From positions 1 to 32,603 of the forward strand of contig JAAZNB010000113.1 in NCBI GenBank assembly GCA_012798515.1: a DNA stretch of 32,603 nt, read 5' to 3'. This document shows, in pieces, positions 9,710-19,588 of this stretch (position 1 is the stretch's first letter; the number at the start of each line of letters is the position of its first letter). A program made the position numbers and the translations under genes. The stretch is from Chloroflexota bacterium (lineage in GTDB: Bacteria > Chloroflexota > Anaerolineae > Anaerolineales > Anaerolineaceae). Under the pieces are notes generated by a model that did no database searches, was not told the DNA's origin, and was given only the letters and a program-made list of their open reading frames with translations.

Positions 9710-9838
9710 ACGCTCAGTCACATCGATTTCTCGACCAACAAGCGATTTACTCACCGGAGCGGAGGCGGTCCGGGAAACGGCTCATGTTTCCCCAGCGCCC
9801 ATAATAACAGCCGGTGAGCGATGCGACAGGAGATGAGC

Positions 9839-10546
9839 ATGTCAGGGATTGACGCGGATGTGTTAAAATGGATCAAACGGATCGCCTTTGGATGCCGGAA
9901 GTGCCGGATCGTTCTGGCATTTCTGGTGATCTTCTGTGCTCCGGCCTGTACCGCCCCGGATCCGGCCGCCAGCGAGGCGATTCCGGCTCCCCAGGGCCAG
10001 GTGTTATTCAGCGATGATTTCTCGGACCCGCAGAGTGGCTGGGAGACGTGGAGCGAAAATGGTTCCATGGTGATTTATCAGGATGGCGGCCTGCGCATCC
10101 TGGTCAACCAGCCACAGTATGATTACTGGTCCCGGCCGGGAAAGCGCTATGCGGATACCCGCCTCGAGGTCGACGCCGTAAAACTGGCGGGGCCGGACAA
10201 CAACGATTACGGCCTGATTTGCCGTCACAAGGATCGGGATAATTATTACGCTTTTCTGATCGGCAGCGATGGGTATGCAGGCGTACTCAAGGTTTACCAG
10301 GGTGTGTACACGCTGTTGAACCACCAGACGCTGGAATTCCAGCCGGCGGTCAACCAGGGCCCGGCCATGAACCACCTGCGCGCCGAATGTATTGGGTCGA
10401 CCTTGAGCATGTATATCAATGAGCAAAAGGTGTTCGAAGTTCAGGATCAGGATATGATCGAAGGAGAGGTTGGAGTGATCGCCGGGGCGTACGACCAACC
10501 CGGAGTGGACGTTATCTTCGATAACTTTGCTATCCTCCAACCCTGA
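9839..10546 (+). CDS. Probable secreted lipoprotein with concanavalin/LamG- or DUF1080-like beta-sandwich
   Basis: Hydrophobic stretch then lipobox-like cysteine (IVLAFLVIFCAPACTAP); LFSDDFSDPQSGWETWSENGSMVIYQDGGLRI and NDYGLICRHKDRDNYYAFLIGSDGYAGVLK. ATG 9839 chosen from SD AGGAG spacing; 9821 and 9833 are alternatives. Confidence 0.7.
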   Translation: MSGIDADVLKWIKRIAFGCRKCRIVLAFLVIFCAPACTAPDPAASEAIPAPQGQVLFSDDFSDPQSGWETWSENGSMVIYQDGGLRILVNQPQYDYWSRPGKRYADTRLEVDAVKLAGPDNNDYGLICRHKDRDNYYAFLIGSDGYAGVLKVYQGVYTLLNHQTLEFQPAVNQGPAMNHLRAECIGSTLSMYINEQKVFEVQDQDMIEGEVGVIAGAYDQPGVDVIFDNFAILQP

Positions 10547-10558
10547 ATTAATGGTGTT

Positions 10559-11845
10559 ATGAAAATTTTTCTGGATTCGGTGGGCTGCCGCCTCAACCAA
10601 AGTGAAATCGAACACATGGCCGGCCAATTTCGCATGGCCGGGCATACCATTGTCGATCAGGCCGCCGGTGCGGACCTGGTGGTAGTCAATACCTGCGCCG
10701 TAACGGCCGAAGCGGCCTCGGACTCACGCCAGAAGATCCGCCAGGCGCACCGGGCCGGTGCGGGGGACATCGTGGTGACCGGCTGCTGGAGCACCCTGGA
10801 CGCCCAGGGCGCCGCCGGGCTGCCCGGTGTGCAGCACGTGATCCCCAACGCACGCAAAGACCGCCTGGTGGCGGACCTGCTGGAGCTGCCCGAGGAAGTC
10901 TTCGATCGCGAGCCACTGGCGCGGGAGCCGCTGCCCGGGCTGCATGCTCGCACACGGGCATTCATCAAGGTGCAGGATGGCTGTGATAATCACTGCACAT
11001 TCTGCATTACCCGCGTGGCCCGCGGGGCAGGGCGCAGCCGCCCGCTGGCGGATGTGCTGCGGGACGTGCAGGCGGCCCTGGACGGGGGTACGCAGGAGAT
11101 CGTCCTCACCGGGGTGCATCTGGGCTCGTGGGGCCAGGACCTGGGGACGGAACTGCACCTGCGGCACCTGGTGGAAGCTTTGCTACATCACAGCGACGTC
11201 CGCCGTCTGCGCCTGTCTTCCCTGGAACCCTGGGACCTGGATGAGGCTTTCTTCTCGCTGTGGACGGATGCGCGCCTGTGCCGCCACCTGCACTTGCCGC
11301 TGCAATCGGGTTCCCTGGCAACCTTGAAACGCATGGCGCGCAAGACCACGCCGGATACCTTTCGCCGCCTGGTGCAAACCGCCCGGCAGGTCACCCCGGA
11401 AATAGCCATCACGACCGACGTGATCGCCGGTTTTCCGGGGGAGGGCGACGAAGAATTTCACCAATCGCTGGATTTTATCGAAGCAATGGAATTCGCCGGC
11501 GGGCACGTGTTTACCTATTCGGCCCGCCCGGGGACTCCCGCGGCGCGCTACCCGGGGCAGGTGGATCACGCTGTGCGCAAGCAGCGCAGTGCCCAGATTC
11601 GGGCCGCGCTGGCTCGCTCGGCGGAAGGATACCGCAGCGGCTTTGTGGGCATGGAACTGCCGGTGCTGTGGGAAGCGACCGATGCGCTCAACGACGAAGG
11701 CTGGCGCTTGCAAGGCCTGACGGACAACTACCTGCGGGTCAGCGCCTACGCCCCGGCCAATTTATGGAACACGGTGAACCTGGTCCGCCTGGAGTGCACG
11801 ACTGCCGACGGCCTGGCCGGGAAGATCGTGGCTGGGGTGGCCTGA
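10559..11845 (+). CDS. mtaB: MtaB-like tRNA methylthiotransferase (radical SAM)
   Basis: MKIFLDSVGCRLNQSEIEHMAGQF, VVNTCAVTAEAASDSRQKIR, radical-SAM DGCDNHCTFCITRVARGAGRSR, LHLPLQSGSLATLKRMARKTTPDTF, TDVIAGFPGEGDEEF. Confidence 0.93.
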   Translation: MKIFLDSVGCRLNQSEIEHMAGQFRMAGHTIVDQAAGADLVVVNTCAVTAEAASDSRQKIRQAHRAGAGDIVVTGCWSTLDAQGAAGLPGVQHVIPNARKDRLVADLLELPEEVFDREPLAREPLPGLHARTRAFIKVQDGCDNHCTFCITRVARGAGRSRPLADVLRDVQAALDGGTQEIVLTGVHLGSWGQDLGTELHLRHLVEALLHHSDVRRLRLSSLEPWDLDEAFFSLWTDARLCRHLHLPLQSGSLATLKRMARKTTPDTFRRLVQTARQVTPEIAITTDVIAGFPGEGDEEFHQSLDFIEAMEFAGGHVFTYSARPGTPAARYPGQVDHAVRKQRSAQIRAALARSAEGYRSGFVGMELPVLWEATDALNDEGWRLQGLTDNYLRVSAYAPANLWNTVNLVRLECTTADGLAGKIVAGVA

Positions 11846-11923
11846 ACCCCCGGTAACCTATCCCTGTGGTGAACAACTTGGCCTGCGGTGAAACTTTCTG
11901 GGCGACTGGATGCCCAGGGGAGG

Positions 11924-13117
11924 TCATTCCGCGCGCGGGGAGAAGAAATCGGCGCTGCCGGCGGTGTGCGCCGGGCTTTTGCGCTGGCCGGGCCTGATGG
12001 TATTGGATTGGATCAGCCCCTGGTAATCGGCGACCAGCTGGTCCAGAATGACGTCCCAACTCTGGTTTTCGACGTGCTGCCTTCCCCGGATACCCATGCC
12101 AAGGGCCAGTTCCGGCTGCTGCACCAGGAGCCGGGCGGCTTCGACCAGGGCCTGTTCCTCTTCGCTGGGGAACAGGAAACCGGTCTCGCCATCCAGGATG
12201 TGGTCGGTCACGCCACCCGAGCCGGGGGCAATGACGGGCAGGCCGCTGGCCATGGCTTCCAGGATCACGTTGCCGCAGGTCTCGTTGGCGGCCGGGAAGG
12301 TGAACACATCTGCGCTGGCGTACGCCTGGGCCAGGTCCGTGCCGCTCAGGTAGCCGGTGAACACCACCGGATAGGGGGCAAATTGCTCTTCCAGGGCGCC
12401 GCGCAAAGGCCCATCCCCCACGATGGCCAGCCGGGCGCCGGGCAAGGCGGCCATGACCGGCGCCAGCCAATCCACGCGCTTCTCGACCGACAACCTGCCC
12501 ACGTATAACAGCAACGGGCGTTCGATCTCGCCGCCAGACAGGCGCCGGCGCCACTCCAGGCTGCGCCGGCAGGGGTGGAAGAGCTGGGTGTCCACGCCCC
12601 GGCCCCACACCTTGACGCGATGGAAACCGTGCTGCTGTAACTCGGCCAGGGTGGCTTTGGAGGGGCACAGGTTCAAATCGGCCTGGTTATGGATCCAACG
12701 GAAGAAATTCCACAGGAAATCACGCGAAAATCCCAGCCCCCACAGGTCGGCATAGCCGGGGATATCGGTGTGATAGGAAGCCGCCACGGGCAGGTGCATG
12801 GCCCGGGCAGCCTGCATGCCGGTCAGCCCCAGAGAGACCGGGTTGAGCAGGTGGACCAGGTCGGGTTGAAAATGGGCCAGATCCCGGCCGACGCCGATGT
12901 GGATGGGGGGCACCAGCCTGAACTCCGGGTAGAAAGGGAATGGGAAAGCATCCAGGCCAATGACGCGGGTACGGGCGTAGGTCGTGGGCCCGCCTTTGGG
13001 CGCAAAGAGCAAGGTTTCGTGCCCGCGTTTGTCCATGTGATCCAACAAATGACAAAGCGTGTTGACAATCCCGTCTACTTTCGGCAGGAAAGTCTCGGTA
13101 AAAAAGGCTATTCGCAT
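11924..13117 (-). CDS. Glycosyltransferase family 4 (group 1)
   Basis: [119 protein letters not shown]. Confidence 0.93.
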   Translation of the reverse strand: MRIAFFTETFLPKVDGIVNTLCHLLDHMDKRGHETLLFAPKGGPTTYARTRVIGLDAFPFPFYPEFRLVPPIHIGVGRDLAHFQPDLVHLLNPVSLGLTGMQAARAMHLPVAASYHTDIPGYADLWGLGFSRDFLWNFFRWIHNQADLNLCPSKATLAELQQHGFHRVKVWGRGVDTQLFHPCRRSLEWRRRLSGGEIERPLLLYVGRLSVEKRVDWLAPVMAALPGARLAIVGDGPLRGALEEQFAPYPVVFTGYLSGTDLAQAYASADVFTFPAANETCGNVILEAMASGLPVIAPGSGGVTDHILDGETGFLFPSEEEQALVEAARLLVQQPELALGMGIRGRQHVENQSWDVILDQLVADYQGLIQSNTIRPGQRKSPAHTAGSADFFSPRAE

Positions 13118-13127
13118 GTGTGCTTTC

Positions 13128-13769
13128 CTAAAGGAAGAGATTCTTGGCGACCAGGAACAGGGTGATACCCAACAGCGTACCGGCGATGGTTTGGGCCAGG
13201 GTGTGGCGGCGCAGGCGTACGCGAGACCAGATCATGAGAGGCATGGCCAGGACGAAGGGCAGTGCGGCACGGTCCATGAGCACGAACAACAACATGGTAA
13301 AGCTGGCCATGGCGGCGGCGTGGCCGCTGATCTTCCAGCGCAGGTTGATCAAGAACATCAACAGGATCTGGATCAGCCCCACCGCGGCGAAGAGGATCAA
13401 GATGGCCGGGGCCAGTCCCAGCCACATGGCGGCCAGGGTGACCGTGCAGCAGGTGAGCATGAGGATGTAAGGGCCGGTGCGCTGGTGGCGGTGGTAGATG
13501 TCGAAATCGGTGATGCGGCGTCTTTTCAACAGGTAGATCACGTAACCGACGGGGATGAGGATGGTGACGAAGATCTCGAAGGAAGCCCAATACCACGCGG
13601 CGGCGGTGTTCAGCCAGAGGGCCACGATTAGAATCCCGATTACGGCCAGGCTGGTCGGGCTACCGATGTGAGAGATGGCACGGGCCAGTCGAAAATCCCA
13701 GGTACGGGTTCGTAGGGTAGGGACCAGTATGGACTCGGTCTCGACATGGGTAGGGGGATTCATTTCCAT
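13128..13769 (-). CDS. PAP2-like phosphatase family membrane protein
   Basis: Multi-TM protein ending with [13 protein letters not shown] ... [20 protein letters not shown], which resembles PAP2 motifs SGHA and SRxxxxxHTxxQxxAG. Confidence 0.75.
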   Translation of the reverse strand: MEMNPPTHVETESILVPTLRTRTWDFRLARAISHIGSPTSLAVIGILIVALWLNTAAAWYWASFEIFVTILIPVGYVIYLLKRRRITDFDIYHRHQRTGPYILMLTCCTVTLAAMWLGLAPAILILFAAVGLIQILLMFLINLRWKISGHAAAMASFTMLLFVLMDRAALPFVLAMPLMIWSRVRLRRHTLAQTIAGTLLGITLFLVAKNLFL

Positions 13770-13793
13770 AAACAGATCCTCGTCCTTCTCATT

Positions 13794-14510
13794 TTATCGA
13801 CTGTTTTGTTGATTCCAGTAACCCCAATCCTGGCTGCGCAGGCGGGGAGGCATACAGTTCAGATACAGCAGCATACACCGGACCAGGGAGTGCAGCGTCT
13901 TTTTCCAGGTGCCCCGGCGCAGGCGGCGATGGTCGTGGGCATACACGATCAGGTCCGGCGCGAAAGTGGTCTTGAAACCGTTGCGTTTGACCCGCCAGCC
14001 CAATTCGGAGTCCTCATTGACGTTCAACCGTAGATCGAAGCCACCACAGCGGGAAAAGGCTGTGCGGTGGATCAGCAAGTTGGAGCCGGAGGCGGCAGGA
14101 ATGTGCACCCGCTGCAGGATTTGCTGGCCGAGGGCGATGTTGCGGTAATAAGAGACGTACTCGTCACGGGAAAGCTTGGCCCCGTAGACCAGGTCCCAAT
14201 CCTGATAGCCGCCGACCCGGCTGAAATAATCGGCGGAGAAGTGGACGTCGGCGTCGCTAAAGAGGATCCACGGGGTAGTAGTGAGGTAGGCGCCCAGCTG
14301 GCGCGCCTCGGTGATGTTCCCCGGGTGGCGGATGACCAGGGTGCGTTCAGGCCGCAGATCGTTAATTAATTTGGGCGTGCGGTCCTGGCTGGCGTCTACG
14401 ACGATCAGGAATACGTCTTCGGGCAGTGACTGCAGAAAGACGGGCGTGTTGGCCATTTCGTTTTTGGTGGGGATCACCACCGTGATGTCATCTAATTGCA
14501 TCTTGCTCAC
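13794..14510 (-). CDS. Glycosyltransferase family 2
   Basis: DITVVIPTKNEMANTPVFLQSLP, DVFLIVVDASQDRTPKLI, PWILFSDADVHFSADYF, NEDSELGWRVKRNGFKTTF. Confidence 0.88.
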   Translation of the reverse strand: MSKMQLDDITVVIPTKNEMANTPVFLQSLPEDVFLIVVDASQDRTPKLINDLRPERTLVIRHPGNITEARQLGAYLTTTPWILFSDADVHFSADYFSRVGGYQDWDLVYGAKLSRDEYVSYYRNIALGQQILQRVHIPAASGSNLLIHRTAFSRCGGFDLRLNVNEDSELGWRVKRNGFKTTFAPDLIVYAHDHRRLRRGTWKKTLHSLVRCMLLYLNCMPPRLRSQDWGYWNQQNSR

Positions 14511-14692
14511 CGAATTTACACCTTTATTCAGATTAGTCTCTCAGCTTTAAAATGGCATTTTCGCCGGGTTAAGAGTTTGATAAAGGACGTTAAAAGGTTA
14601 ACGATAAAATGGCAAAAGATGGTCGCCGGGGAGAGAATCGGGTTTCGAGAGAACGCCGCGAGGCGGTTGGGGGTTGGCAGAGCCTGGAAAAT

Positions 14693-14720
14693 AAAAAAAA
14701 CCGGCAGCTGTGGCTGCCGG
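14693..14720 (-). terminator. Rho-independent terminator of ldh (minus strand)
   Basis: CCGGCAGC-4-nt loop-GCTGCCGG at 14701-14720 with an adjacent plus-strand A-run (minus-strand U-run); located 3' of the minus-strand ldh. Confidence 0.88.
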
Positions 14721-14786
14721 TCGGGAGGACGGGGTGGCTGTGCAATACCCCAGCCGGGCCGGAGAAGCTCCGCCGTCCGGTGAGGG

Positions 14787-15743
14787 TTATAGATCGATCT
14801 GCTGAATGGTCGTCTGGAGGATATCGGCAGAACGTTTCAATCCGTCGATCTCTTCCTGCTCCAGCTTGAGCCGCACGACGCGTTTGATGCCATCCCGGTC
14901 GATGACGGTGGGCAGGCTCAGGTAGACGCCGTCGATGCCGTAGTAATCTTGCATCAGGCTGGAGACGGAAAGTACGGTGCCCTGGTCGCGCAGGATGGCT
15001 TCGACGATGCGCAGCAGGCCGGTGGCGACGGCGTAATAGGTGGCGCCTTTGCGGTTGATGATTTCGTAGGCTGCGTCGCGGGTCTGGGTGAAGATCTTGC
15101 CCAGGGCCTCATCCTGGCATTGCAGGTCGTTAGCCTCACAGTAATCGTCCAGGCGCATCCCGGCAATGTTGGCCAGAGACCAGACTGGTACTTCACTATC
15201 CCCGTGTTCGCCGATAATATAAGCATGCACACTGCGCGGGTCGACGCTGAAGTGCTGGCTGAGCAGGTAGCGAAAACGGGCCGTATCCAGGATCGTACCG
15301 GAACCGAAGACGCGCTCCGGCGACAACCCCGAGACTTTCCAGGCCACGTAGGTCAGCACGTCTACCGGGTTGGTGGCCACCAGGATGATGCCTTGCGGGT
15401 TGTACTGGACGATCTGGGAGATGATCTGGCGGAAGATCACCGCGTTGCGCTGCACGAGGTCCAGCCGCGTTTCCCCCGGCCTTTGCGCCGAACCGGCCGT
15501 GACGACCGTGACGGCCGCACCGGCGCAGTCACTATATTCGCCGGCCCAGAAGCGGGCCGGACTGGCCAGCGGCACGCCGTGATTGAGGTCCATGGCCTCG
15601 CCTTCGGCTTTGGCGTGGTTGGCATCGATCAGGACGATTTCGGTAGCCAGGCCGCTCAACATGAGAGCGTAGGCGAAAGTAGAGCCGACGTTGCCGGCGC
15701 CCACGACGGCAACGCGAACGGGTTGGTGCGGTAAATGAGTCAT
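14787..15743 (-). CDS. ldh: L-lactate dehydrogenase
   Basis: VAVVGAGNVGSTFAYALMLSGLATEIVLIDAN, TAGSAQRPGETRLDLVQRN, LVATNPVDVLTYVAWKVSGL, HAYIIGEHGDSEVPVWSLANIAG. Gln in AQRPGE (rather than Arg) favours LDH over MDH. Confidence 0.9.
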   Translation of the reverse strand: MTHLPHQPVRVAVVGAGNVGSTFAYALMLSGLATEIVLIDANHAKAEGEAMDLNHGVPLASPARFWAGEYSDCAGAAVTVVTAGSAQRPGETRLDLVQRNAVIFRQIISQIVQYNPQGIILVATNPVDVLTYVAWKVSGLSPERVFGSGTILDTARFRYLLSQHFSVDPRSVHAYIIGEHGDSEVPVWSLANIAGMRLDDYCEANDLQCQDEALGKIFTQTRDAAYEIINRKGATYYAVATGLLRIVEAILRDQGTVLSVSSLMQDYYGIDGVYLSLPTVIDRDGIKRVVRLKLEQEEIDGLKRSADILQTTIQQIDL

Positions 15744-15977
15744 TGCATATCTCCTGGTTGATTCAGGTGAACGTGTTAAACAGCTGATCCGGTTTTAATA
15801 GGCGATTAAAACCTACAATTGCTTAACTATAGTTTATATTTGGACTGATTCACGTTACAATAGATTTGTTAAGGTTCGTGAGAACTACCATGGTGTACAA
15901 TCCCCCTAGGAAGCATCTCCAATTGATTTCTTCCAACTCGGGCCACTCCATGGCGACCCCGTCACTGTGTGTACGTC

Positions 15978-16006
15978 TTGACGAGGGTTTATGAAATTAT
16001 TATAAT
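15978..16006 (+). promoter_or_regulatory. Sigma70-like promoter for the KimA-RCK-RCK operon
   Basis: TTGACG (15978-15983), 17-bp spacer, TATAAT (16001-16006). Confidence 0.8.
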
Positions 16007-16070
16007 CGATTGCTTTGTAAGCCTAGTCAGGCTATTTTGTTATAGGGACACGGAACCTGTAAAGAAATCC

Positions 16071-18011
16071 ATGAATATCGAAGACAACAACGGAACTACC
16101 GTATTACGTCGTCCAGGCGACTACATGCCGCCGAAATCCTGGCGGAACTGGTTGATCGGAAGGCCGCTCTCCACGGCCGATGCGCCTCACCAAACCATCG
16201 GGAAAGTCATTGGGCTGGCAGTTTTTGCTTCAGATGCACTCTCTTCGACGGCCTATGCCACCCAGGAAATGTTAGTGATCCTGGCCCTGGCAGGCACAAG
16301 TGCGTTTCATTTCTCCATCCCCATTTCATTTGGAATTGTCATATTATTAGCCATTTTGACACTTTCCTACGAACAGACCATCCACGCCTACCCTAACGGG
16401 GGCGGCGCTTACATCGTGGCCAGGGACAATATTGGCGAGCTGCCGGCCTTGGTCGCCGGGGCGGCTTTGTTGATGGACTACGTCCTGACCGTCTCGGTGT
16501 CGGTGTCTTCAGGTGTGGCTCAGATCATCTCGGCTTACCCGGGTGTTTTTCCCTACCGGGTGGAGATTGCCGTGGTGTGCGTCTTCCTGATCATGTTGGT
16601 CAACCTGCGTGGGGTGCGTGAGTCGGGGATTACCTTTTCTGTCCCCACCTACTTCTTCGTGACCATGATGTTGATCACGGTGATCACCGGGTTCGTGCGC
16701 TACTTCACCGGCACGCTGGGCGCTGTGGTAGATCCGCCCGAAATGGAGATGCTGGGTGCGGCACAGCCAATCACCTTCTTCTTGATCTTGCGGGCTTTTT
16801 CCAACGGCACTTCGGCCGTGACCGGTGTGGAAGCCATTTCCAACGGTATCACGGCGTTCAAAGAACCGCGCAGCAAGAACGCCGGCATGACGCTGATCTG
16901 GATGTCAGTCATCCTGGGAAGTTTCTTGTTGGGCATCACGTTCCTGGCCTACCAGATTCAGGCCATCCCCTCTGAGGCGGAGACGGTGATTTCCCAGCTG
17001 GCGCGTACGGTGTTCGTTGGGCGGGGCGTCTTCTATCTGGCTTCTATCATGGCTACCACGGTCATCCTGATTATGGCGGCCAACACAGCCTTTGCTGATT
17101 TTCCCCGTTTGAGCGCCCTGGTGGCTTCGGACGGGTTCCTGCCGCGCCAGTTCGCTTTCCGTGGCAGCCGCCTGGTGTATTCACGGGGGATCGGAGCGCT
17201 GTCGTTGATCGCCTGTGGTCTGATTATCATCTTCCAGGCCAGTGTGACCAGCCTGATCCCGCTGTACGCTATCGGTGTGTTCCTGTCGTTTACGCTCTCC
17301 CAGGCGGGTATGGCCCACCGCTGGTGGAAATCGGGGCGCCTCAAACCGGGTGAAGAGATCCGCGAGCGCGGCTCTACGTTAAAGTACAACCCCGGCTGGT
17401 CGCACAAGATGATCATCAACGGCTTTGGCGCTTTTACGACCGCCATCGTCATGATGGTGTTCGCCATCACCAAGTTCAAAGACGGCGCCTGGATCGTGAT
17501 CATCCTCACCCCGCTGCTGGTGGGTGGTTTTATGCTCATCAACCGCCATTACGTCCACCTGGCCAAGCGGCTGTCTCTGGAAAAGTTTGGGACCCAGCCT
17601 CGCATCGGCCGCCACCGGGTGATCCTGCCCATCAGTGGGGTACACCAGGGTACGTTAGCTGCCCTGCGTTACGCGCGCATGCTGACGGACGATATTACTG
17701 CCGTGCACGTCTCGATCGATCCGGAGGAGACTCAGCGCCTGCAAAAGAAATGGGAGTCGCGCGGCGAAGGTTACCGCCTGGTAATTCTGGAATCTCCTTA
17801 TCGTTTGTTTATTGAACCGATACTGCGTTACATCGTGGATCTCGACGACCAGCGCCAGCCAAACGAGATCATCACCGTCGTTGTACCACAGTTTGTGCCC
17901 AAGCACTGGATGTCCGGTTTCCTCCACGCACGGACCGCGGACACGCTGCGGCGCGTTCTCCTTTCTCGTGAAGGTATTGTGATCACCGAAGTTCCATACA
18001 TCGTGGAGTGA
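16071..18011 (+). CDS. APC-superfamily transporter, KimA-like potassium importer family
   Basis: WRNWLIGRPLSTADAPHQTIGKVIGLAVFASDALSSTAYATQEMLVILAL, YPNGGGAYIVARDNIGELPALVAGAALLMDYVLTVSVSVSSG resembles KimA; cytosolic USP-like C-terminus HRVILPISGVHQGTLAALRYARML. ATG 16071 chosen because the track start (15969) lies upstream of the promoter. Confidence 0.82.
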   Translation: MNIEDNNGTTVLRRPGDYMPPKSWRNWLIGRPLSTADAPHQTIGKVIGLAVFASDALSSTAYATQEMLVILALAGTSAFHFSIPISFGIVILLAILTLSYEQTIHAYPNGGGAYIVARDNIGELPALVAGAALLMDYVLTVSVSVSSGVAQIISAYPGVFPYRVEIAVVCVFLIMLVNLRGVRESGITFSVPTYFFVTMMLITVITGFVRYFTGTLGAVVDPPEMEMLGAAQPITFFLILRAFSNGTSAVTGVEAISNGITAFKEPRSKNAGMTLIWMSVILGSFLLGITFLAYQIQAIPSEAETVISQLARTVFVGRGVFYLASIMATTVILIMAANTAFADFPRLSALVASDGFLPRQFAFRGSRLVYSRGIGALSLIACGLIIIFQASVTSLIPLYAIGVFLSFTLSQAGMAHRWWKSGRLKPGEEIRERGSTLKYNPGWSHKMIINGFGAFTTAIVMMVFAITKFKDGAWIVIILTPLLVGGFMLINRHYVHLAKRLSLEKFGTQPRIGRHRVILPISGVHQGTLAALRYARMLTDDITAVHVSIDPEETQRLQKKWESRGEGYRLVILESPYRLFIEPILRYIVDLDDQRQPNEIITVVVPQFVPKHWMSGFLHARTADTLRRVLLSREGIVITEVPYIVE

Positions 18012-18022
18012 AAGGGGTCGTT

Positions 18023-18682
18023 ATGAAAGTCGTGATTGTCGGCTGTGGCCGGCTCGGAGCCGAACTCGCTTATCGCCTGTTCCTCCAGGGGAATGAAGTA
18101 TCCATTATAGACAGCGTCTCGTCGGCATTCCAGAGCCTGCCCCCGGATTTCAATGGATTAATGGTTGAAGGAGATGTTCTCAACCGCGATATTTTAGCCC
18201 GTGCCGGGATCCAGGATGCAGACGCGGTGGCGCTGGTGACCAGTTCGGACGTGCTCAACCTGTGCGCCGGTCACGTGGTCACGGAGATCTATCACGTTCC
18301 GAACGTCGTGGCCCGGAATTACGACCCGCATTACCGCCAGTTGTTCGAAATCTTTTGCATGCAGGTGGTCAGTTCCACCAGTTGGGGCGCCCAGCGGGTG
18401 GAGGAAATGATCTACCATTCCGAGGTGCGCACCGTTTTCTCGGCGGGCAACGGAGAGATCGAAATCTACGAGGTCCACGTCCCGCAGTGTTGGGAAGGAA
18501 GACAACTCTCGGAACTGCTGGCGCCCGAAGGCTGCCGGCCGGTAGCCTTGACCCGCGCCGGGCGGGCTTCCATGCCCTCCATGGAGACCATGTTGGAGGG
18601 CGGCGACGTCGTCCTGGTCAGCGCCACGTCGGATGCCATCGAGAACATGCGTAAACGCGGTTGCTTTGAGGAAGGAGCATAA
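18023..18682 (+). CDS. trkA: TrkA/RCK family NAD-binding potassium regulatory protein (first copy)
   Basis: MKVVIVGCGRLGAELAYRLFLQGNEVSIID (GxGxxG Rossmann), GDVLNRDILARAGIQDADAVALVTSSDVLNL; C-terminal TrkA_C-like. GTG at 18008 is an alternative start. Confidence 0.9.
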   Translation: MKVVIVGCGRLGAELAYRLFLQGNEVSIIDSVSSAFQSLPPDFNGLMVEGDVLNRDILARAGIQDADAVALVTSSDVLNLCAGHVVTEIYHVPNVVARNYDPHYRQLFEIFCMQVVSSTSWGAQRVEEMIYHSEVRTVFSAGNGEIEIYEVHVPQCWEGRQLSELLAPEGCRPVALTRAGRASMPSMETMLEGGDVVLVSATSDAIENMRKRGCFEEGA

Positions 18683-19384
18683 ATGAACGTTATTATCGCA
18701 GGTGGTGGGCGCACCGGGGCGCAGCTGGCGCGCTTCTTACTCAAGCAAAATCACAACGTCAAGATCATCGACAACCGGCGGGACGTGCTGGCGCGCATTC
18801 ACCGTGACCTGCCCACCGAGGTCGTCGTCGAAGGCAGCCCGGTGGACCTGGCCGTGTTGAACCAGGCGGGCATCCAGGATGCAGACATTCTGACCGCCTG
18901 CACCACCACCGACGAGATGAACCTGGTGATCTGCTACCTGGCGCATAAGGAATACAACGTGCGGCGCACCATTGCCCGGGTGAACAACCCGCGCAACGCC
19001 TGGCTGTTCGATAAAACCTTCTCAGTCGACGTGGTCGTCAACCAGTCTGCCATCATGGCCAAGCTCATCGAGGAAGAAATGTCCATGGGCGATATGATGA
19101 CCTTGCTGAAGCTGCGCCGCGGGCATTATTCCCTGGTGGAAGAAAAGATCCAGGACGACTCTCGCGGCATCGGGGTGGCCATCAAAGACCTCAATCTCGA
19201 TCACGTCGTCATCGCGGCCATCATCCGCCAGGGGGAAGTGATTGTGCCGCGCGGTATCACTACCTTCGAATCCGGCGACGAAGTGCTGGCCGTGACCAAT
19301 GCCGAGGGCGCCCAACGGCTGGCCGAGATCCTGGCCCGCCCGGGGCAAAAAGTTAATTACGCAGACCCGGGAGACGAGAGTTAA
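18683..19384 (+). CDS. trkA: TrkA/RCK family NAD-binding potassium regulatory protein (second copy)
   Basis: MNVIIAGGGRTGAQLARFLLKQNHNVKIIDNRRDVL, GIQDADILTACTTTDEMNLVICYLA; TrkA_C region ending GDEVLAVTNAEGAQRLAEIL. Directly abuts the first copy. Confidence 0.92.
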   Translation: MNVIIAGGGRTGAQLARFLLKQNHNVKIIDNRRDVLARIHRDLPTEVVVEGSPVDLAVLNQAGIQDADILTACTTTDEMNLVICYLAHKEYNVRRTIARVNNPRNAWLFDKTFSVDVVVNQSAIMAKLIEEEMSMGDMMTLLKLRRGHYSLVEEKIQDDSRGIGVAIKDLNLDHVVIAAIIRQGEVIVPRGITTFESGDEVLAVTNAEGAQRLAEILARPGQKVNYADPGDES

Positions 19385-19501
19385 GCGACCGCCGGACTGG
19401 TCCTGTACGGGGCTTTTCTGAACCCGGCGTCTCTACGCCGGGTATATGTTGCCCGCCGGGCTCGTTAAGCAGAGAAATCTGCGTCATTTCCCCGGAATTA
19501 A

Positions 19502-19530
19502 TTGACCTTACCGGAGCCTTGATGTATAAT
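19502..19530 (+). promoter_or_regulatory. Sigma70-like promoter upstream of rpmH
   Basis: TTGACC (19502-19507), 17-bp spacer, TATAAT (19525-19530). Confidence 0.85.
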
Positions 19531-19588
19531 ATTCGACTGTTGAATTGGGTTGAAATAATTTGCTTTTTGATGTAGGAAAGGGATTAGC

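Noticed and set aside
15744-16070. c-di-AMP (ydaO) riboswitch ahead of the KimA-like gene
   Set aside because: The inferred transcript leader is only ~58 nt and no ydaO core motifs are visible; the rest of the gap lies upstream of the promoter.
19422-19443. ACCCGGCGT-CTCT-ACGCCGGGT hairpin after the second trkA as a terminator
   Set aside because: Stable 9-bp stem but no U-tract on either side; not called as an intrinsic terminator, though Rho-dependent or processing roles are possible.
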